From Corella eumyota (Eukaryota > Chordata > Ascidiacea > Phlebobranchia > Corellidae): a stretch of 64,000 nucleotides of DNA. The DNA is taken from contig OY720097.1 in assembly GCA_963082875.1 (NCBI GenBank), positions 6,022,501-6,086,500 on the forward strand, in the 5' to 3' direction. The notes under the pieces were generated by a model. That model searched no databases, was not told the DNA's origin, and worked only from the letters and a program-made list of their open reading frames with translations. Below are positions 57,011-64,000 of this stretch, in pieces (position 1 is the stretch's first letter; each line of letters begins with the position of its first letter). A program made the position numbers and the translations under genes.

Positions 57011-57630
57011 CTTAATAGTAACCCAACGTTTGATTTATTTAAAAATGTAAACTATTGTATCAATTGAATGACTTAAGAATTTGTAAATTGTAACAATTTA
57101 ATGATGTACAGTTATTACAATGCTTGTTAAATTAAAGTAAGTCATTAACAAAAATATCGGTTGTCTTGAATTACATTTCTTACGCAGTGTTTGCCTATTA
57201 CACAAGCTAAAGAATATAGAACAGTTACATTTTGTCGTGTTTTTAAAACAAACCAATTTGATTATTTATTCCATTTGTTTCCATATTTAAAAAAAATGCT
57301 TTCAAATTATATCCGTAAAAAAATCATTTTTATGAAATCTGGTCTAAAAATTCCGTTTCCATTCATTTTTTTCTTTCATTTGTTTCCTTTTAGTATTTAT
57401 TTTCTTTGTATTTTTTTCAGTTTCATTTGTTTCCGTTAAATTTTTTTTTTTAATTTATTCCGCGCCCCTGGTGTCCCTTTAGAAATTTTATTTACCATCG
57501 ATTTAAAATTTCTCAATATTGTGCTGTTAAATTTGGAATCGTTACTTTGATATTGTTAAAGGGAAAGTAGGCGCTTAAATAAAAGTCACCAGTTACGCTA
57601 ATTTTATGCATATCGCAATAAAACGATAAA
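57011..57630. other. Spacer between gene 3 and gene 4, with a T-rich tract
   Basis: Shared 3' flank with the downstream motif pair extends to about 57238. From 57250 to 57480 the plus strand is strongly pyrimidine-rich and carries three copies of an ATTTGTTTCC string (near 57271, 57378 and 57425), then GCGCCCCTGGTGTCCCTTT. This part has no match elsewhere in the array and may be a small insertion, but no ends or coding content identify it. Confidence 0.4.
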
Positions 57631-58008
57631 ATGGCGTATTGTTTTTTAACATTGGATTCTGACTTTGAATCTAATGAAACTTTACTTACTACTAAGATAC
57701 CTGTACGACAAACGGGGTATTCTACAGAAGTATATGAAATTATTGAAGGTTTTAAGAACGAATTGAACGATGAAGACTTACACAAATCTTGTGCACATTC
57801 GATTTTTACTACAACAACAAACAGTTATTTACGAATGGGAATAAACATATACGAAACTTATGTATTCTCCTTGAAAAGGTGTAAACTATTAAGCCCTGAC
57901 CTATGTATTGCATTCTTGACAAATGAAATGAAAGAAAAAGGATGGAAATGGATGAACCCGACTTTTACGTTGGAGAGTGGACCTATACATCTCAACTTCG
58001 AGAAATAA
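57631..58008 (+). CDS. Small intronless array gene 4 (125 aa, family not recognised)
   Basis: This is a single-exon frame starting MAYCFLTLDS and ending FEK. It is the most diverged intact member. It keeps STEVYEIIEGFKNELND, HKSC, a cysteine-containing stretch before LCIAFLTNEMKEKGWKW, and MNPTF. The N-terminal segment before the helix-like block is about three residues longer. The spacing of blocks is preserved although most residues have changed, which supports purifying selection on the fold. No signal peptide or membrane segment is present. The upstream flank differs from that of genes 3 and 5 and lacks their TATA box. Confidence 0.78.
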   Translation: MAYCFLTLDSDFESNETLLTTKIPVRQTGYSTEVYEIIEGFKNELNDEDLHKSCAHSIFTTTTNSYLRMGINIYETYVFSLKRCKLLSPDLCIAFLTNEMKEKGWKWMNPTFTLESGPIHLNFEK

Positions 58009-58471
58009 TTTTTAATCAAACGTTTAAATATAAAACGCTTGATTTTCAAAAAATTGTAAAAAAAGAACATTAACGCTGTATTGATTAAAATACATTTTAG
58101 ATTATCACATTGTAGCAATATAATAACGCTGTTTAAATTTTTTTAAATAAATGATTAACCGAGTTGTGTCATACAATTGTACTTTTACAACATAGTGTTT
58201 GTTGATCACGTTTTTTAACGACGTGTTTGCAATGTTCTAATCGTTTATATATTAATGTTTTATTTTAAACAAATATAAATACAATAAAGTTTAACCTAAT
58301 ACACGTACAAATTTTTTAAATTTATCATTCAAAAATGTGTTTTTATTTTCTTTGTTAATCTACCAAATAAATAATAAACAAGTCATTAACAAATAGTAAC
58401 ATTACTTTCTTTGTTAGCAAAATATTAAAATAGATTAAGTTCTGCCATATGCTAGCCTATTGGCAAAGACA
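58009..58471. other. Spacer after gene 4
   Basis: It contains the downstream motif pair of gene 4 (58147-58210). About 190 bp later there is a second first-element remnant (AAGTCATTAACAAATAG at 58380-58396) with no gene in front of it. The extra motif suggests that another copy once lay here and was deleted. Nothing else is recognised. Confidence 0.45.
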
Positions 58472-58640
58472 ATAGTTTGCCGTGAAGTATCTATCGCTTT
58501 ACTCTTTAATTAAACCATTGTATACAACAATACATGAAAAGTATTGCAAAGCGGGTATTGATGTTTTAAAAAAACAAGTGTACAACAAAGAATTGAACAC
58601 GTCTTGGCATTGTGCTATAAGTATTTTACACTCATTAATC
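58472..58640 (+). pseudogene. Half-erased relic of an array gene
   Basis: ATAGTTTGCCGTGAAGTATC aligns with the gene starts (ATG-GTT-TAT-TGT-GAA), with the start codon now ATA. After a shift, codons for VLKKQVYNKELNTSWHC align with gene 1 IEGFKDQVYNLELHKSYSC. The C-terminal half, including the GWKW block, is missing. The copy is therefore dead and older than gene 3. A chance ATG at 58482 opens a 64-codon frame across it, which I do not call a gene. Confidence 0.7.
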
Positions 58641-58824
58641 CATTTACGAACATATAAACACACCCTAAAATTTTGAACAGCAGCTTATTTTGGAAACGTG
58701 AAAAATGAAGGAGCAAACTTAACTGGGCAGATTTAAATGAATATTAAACAAATGAGACAAATTTAGATCAATAAGAGTTCTGACAGGTTGGGTATAGGAA
58801 TAATTTCATTAAAGCGTGTTGGCA

Positions 58825-58965
58825 AGTGATGTATAGTTTAGGTTAGGTGAATAGTGGTTATAGCGGCAAAATTTTAATAAAACTATATGAAATTTATTTT
58901 TAAATATAGTGTGTGCTCAAAATAAACTCGGCGGTTGTAGGTAGGTAAATAAAACAGAAAGTATT
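58825..58965 (+). repeat. Array upstream repeat, copy 2
   Basis: This matches 53455-53575, upstream of gene 1, through TTAGGTTAGGTGAATAG-like and AAAATAAACTCGGCGGTTGT-like strings. It shows that the gene 5 block carries the same far-upstream flank as gene 1. Confidence 0.65.
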
Positions 58966-59349
58966 AAACAGTATGCATTTTAACGACTAAGCAAGACGGA
59001 TTAATGGTTTATTTAGGGTTGTCACTGGCCTGGCTCTATCAAGTTGACGTCATAATACCAAAAGCGTATTTCGAGGAAGCGATTTAGATTTTTAAAGGTT
59101 AAAAGATGAAGTAAGCAAAGACCTACTACGCGCGTCTTGTTATTGGAATAACTCGATATAATTAAACCCGTTATTTGGACATTCCAAATTTGTTTATTGT
59201 AGCCGTCGTGAAATATTTAAATCACTAAATTACCGTAACGTCTTTTAAAAAGATTTTTAATAAATAATTAACTAAAAAAAACTTTAGCACTATTCATTTT
59301 TGGTATTTAAAGATCATAACTTTTTTTTCCAATCTAAATATTTTTTTCT

Positions 59350-59590
59350 TCACATCATTTTGCTCATAAAACAATATGCCAAAAAATGTGTGTTGGTTTT
59401 TTAAAGCCTATAGAGATTTATATATTCAAATTAAAAAGAAAGATGACAAATATTGTGAACGCCTGTTAACAGATTTTCATATATAAAAAAAACAATATTA
59501 ATCCCTATTTTAATAAAAAAAACTTGCAAATATTCCTTTAAAAATAAAATAAAATTTTGTCGTATGGTATAAATAAATAATTCCTTTTTT
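59350..59590 (-). pseudogene. Decayed copy of the last two ARID2 exons and their intron (copy 2)
   Basis: It is nearly identical to the copy at 56035-56290 (shared GCTCATAAAACAATATGCCA and ATTTTGTCGTATGGTATA) and so derives from the same event, carried along in the later duplication that produced genes 3 and 5. Relative to copy 1 it has lost part of the last-exon end and has extra small indels. It is non-coding now and sits about 320 bp upstream of gene 5, which may therefore use former ARID2 tail DNA as part of its upstream region. Confidence 0.75.
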
Positions 59591-59790
59591 TATTGTTAAA
59601 GTACACGCATGATCAAATTGATTCAAAAATGTTTATTTCATAACACAAATAAAAATAATTCAGCAAAAATAAATTATATGAATTCCAGTTCATTTTTTTA
59701 AAGTTACATACTTGAAACAATTTAAAAAAAATAAAACATTATATTGACAATATTTTCGCCTTTTTTTCTTTAAAAGTTATCCTCAAACAG

Positions 59791-59799
59791 TATAAAAAA
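59791..59799 (+). promoter_or_regulatory. TATA box of array gene 5
   Basis: CAGTATAAAAAACTGATTCC lies about 117 bp upstream of the gene 5 ATG. The same string stands at the same distance before gene 3. The stretch between it and the ATG is also nearly identical in the two copies. Confidence 0.55.
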
Positions 59800-59907
59800 C
59801 TGATTCCCGCCTCAATTATAACAGTCACACGTACGCAAATAAAAAAAATTCTAAAATTTAAAACAGGCGACAGCAGTTATATTAGAACAAAAACAGATGC
59901 AGAGAAA

Positions 59908-60294
59908 ATGTCTTACTGTGAAATATCGCTGTCTTTTTCATCAGGATTATTGAAAGAACTTACAGTAAAGACACCGAAAGTGTATTCTGAAGATGTTCAC
60001 GAAGTTATTACAGGTTTTACAGATCAAAAAAAAAATCGAGAATTCGAAAAGTTTTGTCTCTGTCATAGTGACCATTTGTATTCTTATCACAAAATGGACA
60101 AGCCAACACTTAAAGGGATAAGTCACTATCAATTAACTATTAGTTCCATGGGCGTTCCGTGTAAAAAAATTGATTCGTCCATATACATTTTATACTTTAC
60201 AAATCAAATGAGAGAAATAGGATGGAAATGGATTCATCCAAAATTTGGTCGAAATCCGAGGGATGAGACTGTTACACTTCATTTTGAAAAATAA
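59908..60294 (+). CDS. Small intronless array gene 5 (128 aa, family not recognised)
   Basis: This is a single-exon frame from ATG to TAA, starting MSYCEISLSF and ending FEK. The blocks are TPKVYSEDVHEVITGFTDQ, a lysine-rich patch from an A10 run, LKGISHYQL, a variable patch (codons at 60136-60165), then YILYFTNQMREIGWKWIHPK. It is the intact partner of gene 3. Outside the variable patch the two differ at only a few percent of bases, so this is the youngest duplication. The gene is convergent with ARID2, whose stop lies 745 bp downstream. The TATA box at 59791 and the shared 3' motif pair make it the best candidate for an expressed member. No domain is recognised, and it is soluble by sequence. 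Confidence 0.83.
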   Translation: MSYCEISLSFSSGLLKELTVKTPKVYSEDVHEVITGFTDQKKNREFEKFCLCHSDHLYSYHKMDKPTLKGISHYQLTISSMGVPCKKIDSSIYILYFTNQMREIGWKWIHPKFGRNPRDETVTLHFEK

Positions 60295-61038
60295 TTGCTT
60301 AATAAATAATATTGTATTAATTAGATATATTAACAGGTTTGCATGCCGTGACAATTCCAGTAACGAACGGTTATTGTTATTAAAATGCTCGTTAATTAAA
60401 GTAAATCATTAACAAAAAATTTTTCAGTTGTCTTCGATCACATTTCTTACGCAGTGTTAGCTTACTACACAAACTAAAGTTTATCCTATAGATGAGTTAC
60501 ATTACGTTGTATTACTGATACAAATTAACATGAATATTTATCAGCTGTGGCCCAGCCATTTTTTTAATTCTAAAAACTATCTGGCATTTTAAATGTTACT
60601 AGTATTCTACCTTTTATAGAAAAGTTAAAATGCGAAAATTCTGACAATTAAAAACTTACCGTTTCGCTAACGATCCTAAAAATTAAGTTCAAGTTTTATT
60701 ATTTTCCCATAAAACAAATTAATCTGATTCCAAAATTTATTAAATCGAGTTGAACTACACATAGAAAAGGGGACTTGGAGTACAAAAGATAGAAAAAGAG
60801 ACGTACCTACATAAACATGCAAAGTAAGACATCAACAGACTTCATCAGAATTGCCTAGAGTCGCTCATATATATACTGCATTGTCGACAAAAAAAGAAAA
60901 CGAAAAAAGAGTATCAATATAAAAAAGGGATTTTTTCTTCCTCAATGTTGATTTCGTTAGCCGTAGTACACCTTTATTTAAGGTAGTTTGTGTTGTAGTA
61001 GACAAGTTGATGGCTTAATAATAAGTTGGTGATGTGTG
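60295..61038. other. Spacer between gene 5 and the ARID2 stop
   Basis: It contains the downstream motif pair of gene 5 (60398-60420 and about 60449-60500). Sequence at 60720-60960 weakly resembles 55080-55320, the spacer after gene 1. It should also contain the ARID2 3' UTR on the minus strand. No coding exon is seen. Confidence 0.45.
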
Positions 61039-63897
61039 CTACCTGTTAAGCTCAGCCAACAACTTAGCCAGCATACAAGATGCATCCATTCTGCTCATAC
61101 AGCAGTACGCTAACCACTGTTCATGTCTTTTCAACAACCTAGGTAAAGATAATGTTTAAATTAAAAAAAACATGTAGACTAATTTTGAGAAAAAAAGAGA
61201 CTTACCCCTTTCCTTCATGAGAAAACTTGCAAATATTTGTAAGAATTAGAATGGCAGTTAATCGGATGCTGCGACTAATAGGGTCTTCTTTTTCGTCCTA
61301 AAAGCAAAAATTAATAAAAATCAATTATATTTGTCATTTTTAAACAGAATGATCCAAATCATTAAATGTTAGTTATTATTAAAAAACAAACCAGAAAATC
61401 ATCAAAACTTTGTTTTCCACTGTTTCTATGAAGTACCATTAAAGATGCATTTCCCGCCATTAAATCAATTGGGTTCGGCTTTTTTTTGGTGGCAGAACCA
61501 GGCGGTGACACTTGCCCGGCATGTGCCACAAAAGGTGTCTGCGTGACAGGAGCAACCTTAACTTGTGGCACAGAGGTGTTGTTTTGTGAAGGCAAAGTCG
61601 TTGTTGTAACTAAACTTTCTGAGTTCAAGATGGGACCCGATTGGACTTTCGGGGTAATTTTAACTGTCTCAGTGGGGCTGAAATTCAACCGGGAATTTAA
61701 CATAACAGGGGGGGTGGGATACACATGAGCGCTCACTCCAGTTGAGGTATATTTTTGTGACATGCTAACATTGTAAAAATTGTTGGCATTCAAGCTATCC
61801 GTGTTTGAGTTGCCAGTTTGTAAATTATGCGGTAATGGAGCAGGGTTAACATGTGGGTCGCCTTGTTTTGAACTTGACTGTTTGTCATTGATGACCTAAA
61901 TAAGCCAAACAATAAAATTAAAAACAAAGGTAATACAAATTTTCAAAGCGAAAAATATATTGAAATATCTAGTTTTAGAAAATCTGTGTTAAAGTGAATT
62001 ACCTCAACAGCAGGTGTAGATTTTTGTTTCTGAACACAATAATAATTTTGAAGCAAGTTAGGAGTGATTGGTAAAGTTTGGGCAGATGAAGGACTCTGCA
62101 AAAAAAAAAACAGAAAACATTACAAATTAAACACAAGCACCCATAAAAAATAAGGTAAAAATACTGACTTGTAATTTATTTGGTGTTTCAGTTGGTGATG
62201 TCTCAGAATCTCCATTAACCATGGGTATTGGATTACTTGATTTTGTGTTGCTGGATTCGGATTTTTCACTGATTTTTAAAGGTGATGTTTCTATTATACC
62301 ATTCACCATTGCAACTTTTACTTTATCTGCCTCAACAGCTTTTTCAGTACTAAAAAAATGAACAGGATTAACAAACCTTTTTTTTAAACAAAGAGTAACA
62401 ACTGTTAGCTTGACCCAGTCTCGAGTTGCCTGTGGCAGTTTGGGATTTTATAATTTATAATTGCTCGATAATTAAGCTGCTGTTTAAATGCTGGCTCAGC
62501 AGAAGTTTATACCGTTTATTACTTAAGGGCGCTACAGCATGAGAGCAGTGGGGATTCAACACACGAACTCATGTTGTGTAGCAAGTGTTCTTACCACTAC
62601 ACCACGCTGCCTTGATAATAAGCTAAGGTGGACAATACTTGTACAAACATTCTTATATTCATCAAAAATAAAAAGCAGTTTATCTTATATTATAAGCATA
62701 GTGATTAAAATTACTTACCTTAAACCATTCCCATTTTGTAAAGTCTTTAGTGTAGTATTCAAAATATTCTCATTTGAAAGTTGGTTTTTATTTGGCGAAT
62801 TTAACTGCTTTTCAACATGATTTTCTTTTACCAAATTTTTATCCATACCTTCACAGTGAACCGTATTTTTCAGAGTCTTTTTAGTTACCACGTTATTTGT
62901 TTTACTTGGAGAAATAATAATGTTGTCAGTGTCCATTTTTTCCTCAGGATCAAGAATACCATTTTGGTATTGCAACGGTACTTTTTTGACAGAGTTGGGG
63001 AACAGTTTTAGAGTGTTTTGCACATTTGTCGTGACTTTGTCGATATGATTGTGATTAACTGGGACTGGTGTTTTATTGTTTAACAATTTTGTTTTACTGT
63101 CGTCAGAAATGTCGTTTGTGATATTGTCTGTTTGTGTTTCGTTTTTAACGTCTTTTTCCATAGAGTTCTGATTTGAGTTAAATATTGCACTTTGGTCATT
63201 ACTAACAATCGGGAATTGAGTTTTTTGAACTTCTGCAGCCTCAGTTTTAATATTATGATTACCGATCGAATTCTCATTTTTCTGTCCCCCCTGGGGATTG
63301 GAAACTGACTTAGTTGGTTGGGGCGGTATGATGGGGGTACCTGCCCCACTTAAGGTAGTAGAAGGGTGTTGGTTTGAAGAGGAGTGTACAGATGCAGGAT
63401 GATGACCGGGTACTGGAAGAGGAGTTTGCCTCTTTCGGATTCCAGTGATGTGGTAAATTGGTTGCCCGTTGCTGTCTTTAAATAATCTAATTACAAAAAC
63501 ATTTTATTTAATTAAAATTCTTTTTAAAACCTCCAATCTTTTATTTTAACTTTATTTAAAAAAGATTTACTAAAAACCTGACAAGACTAAATGGTTTAAT
63601 AAAAATAAGCAGTCAAATTTTTGAGAAATTTACCTGCAGTTCAAAAACTATAAAATATGTACAAAGAAAAAAAAGTTCAAACATATTATAACAATTAATT
63701 TTAATTTATTAAATGCCAACCTTGATTTTGTACGGGGAAAGACCTTCTGCAGGCATTGTCCAAACTCTGAAGCAGGTAGAACCTGATTTGTGCTGTGCAT
63801 TCCATACCTACTTGCTGCTGCTGCATATTCAGCAAACACCTTAACTCTGGGAGTACTTCCTTGATCATTTTCACAGGGTTCATATGTTGCCCAAACC
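61039..63897 (-). CDS. ARID2: ARID2 (BAF200), C-terminal part of the PBAF subunit (7 exons, partial)
   Basis: Exons: 63897-63721, 63486-62719, 62349-62169, 62095-62003, 61895-61392, 61297-61206, 61138-61039, all in phase. They give about 638 residues, with the 5' end off the window. The first exon and the next start form an RFX-type winged helix (ATYEPCEND, SEFGQCLQKVFPRTKSRLF, PIYHITGIRKR). A long low-complexity Ser/Thr/Pro/Asn linker follows. The C-terminal segment is the ARID2 signature: NASLMVLHRNSGKQSFDDFL, DEKEDPISRSIRLTAILIL, then LLKRHEQWLAYCCMSRMDAS and LAKLLAELN. ARID2 is a DNA-binding subunit of the PBAF SWI/SNF remodeller in the nucleus. No C2H2 zinc-finger pair is present between linker and tail, and the introns there (94-107 bp) leave no room for a missed exon. 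The donor after 61392 is GTTTGT, which is weak. A SINE lies in the intron between 62719 and 62349. Confidence 0.88.
62392..62611 (-). mobile_element. tRNA-derived SINE, copy B (in an ARID2 intron)
   Basis: On the minus strand it begins GGCAGCGTGGTGTAGTGGTA, a good tRNA 5' end with A-box, followed by GAACACTTGCTACACAACAT and a degraded B-box (GAGTTCGTGTGTTGAATCC). The body contains GCTGTAGCGCCCTTAAGTAA and GAGACTGGGTCAAGCTAACA, matching copy A at 44550-44842. It loses similarity soon after GTTGTTAC, so its 3' tail is truncated or replaced. It lies in the same orientation as ARID2. Confidence 0.82.
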
Positions 63898-64000
63898 CTT
63901 TAAATAATAGTGTCAAATAATGATATTATTTAAGAAGCTTTGTGCAACTATTTTTAATTTTAGTTTTAAGTTTATTGTAAATTAATTCTTTAATGATAAA

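Noticed and set aside
58482-58676. 64-codon frame starting at a chance ATG over the relic
   Set aside because: Alignment with the family shows a lost start codon, a frame change and a missing C-terminal half, so this is a relic rather than a gene.
53914-60294. The array as a transposon or virus-derived element
   Set aside because: No terminal repeats, target-site duplications, polymerase, integrase, transposase or capsid-like sequence was found. The copy boundaries are explained by tandem duplication with the ARID2 tail.
62540-62611. Functional tRNA gene
   Set aside because: The tRNA-like head lacks a clean B-box, continues into a SINE body that recurs at 44550-44842, and does not fold into a complete cloverleaf by eye.

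Overview
The window looks like genomic DNA from an ascidian tunicate, most likely a Ciona-like species. It is AT-rich, its genes are compact with many introns of 70-500 bp, and it has one R-Smad of the Smad2/3 type. Its five conserved loci are animal genes (FRAS1, FNIP, SAMD8, SMAD2/3 and ARID2), two of them incomplete at the window edges. Two diverged copies of a tRNA-derived SINE sit in introns. The species is inferred; no database was consulted.

Layout. Positions 17-5676 (minus) hold 16 exons of a FRAS1-like basement-membrane protein: six VWC domains followed by about nine furin-like repeats, running off the left edge. About 23 kb of DNA without a recognisable gene follows (5677-28764), slightly richer in GC than the rest and dotted with TGACGTCA palindromes. 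Positions 28765-39337 (minus) hold a complete 20-exon FNIP gene, the folliculin partner. Positions 41479-45029 (minus) hold a complete 9-exon SAMD8 gene (ceramide phosphoethanolamine synthase). Positions 47444-51972 (minus) hold a complete 9-exon SMAD2/3 gene. Every exon join in these genes was checked by splice dinucleotides and reading phase.

The unusual part is 53.3-61.3 kb. On the plus strand lies a tandem array of four intact intronless genes of 120-128 codons, one frameshifted copy and one half-erased relic. They belong to a small-protein family I do not recognise. The array faces the 3' end of ARID2 (61039-63897, minus, continuing off the right edge). Two spacers inside the array carry decayed, intron-containing copies of the last two ARID2 exons. 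The array therefore probably grew by tandem duplication of a unit made of small gene, spacer and ARID2 tail. Each copy is followed by a shared downstream motif pair, and the two youngest copies differ mostly in one short internal patch.

The conserved genes are unrelated in function (matrix adhesion, nutrient and Rag GTPase signalling, sphingolipid synthesis, TGF-beta signalling, PBAF chromatin remodelling) and show no sign of acting as a unit. ARID2 here appears to lack the C2H2 zinc-finger pair that vertebrate ARID2 carries just before its C-terminal segment.
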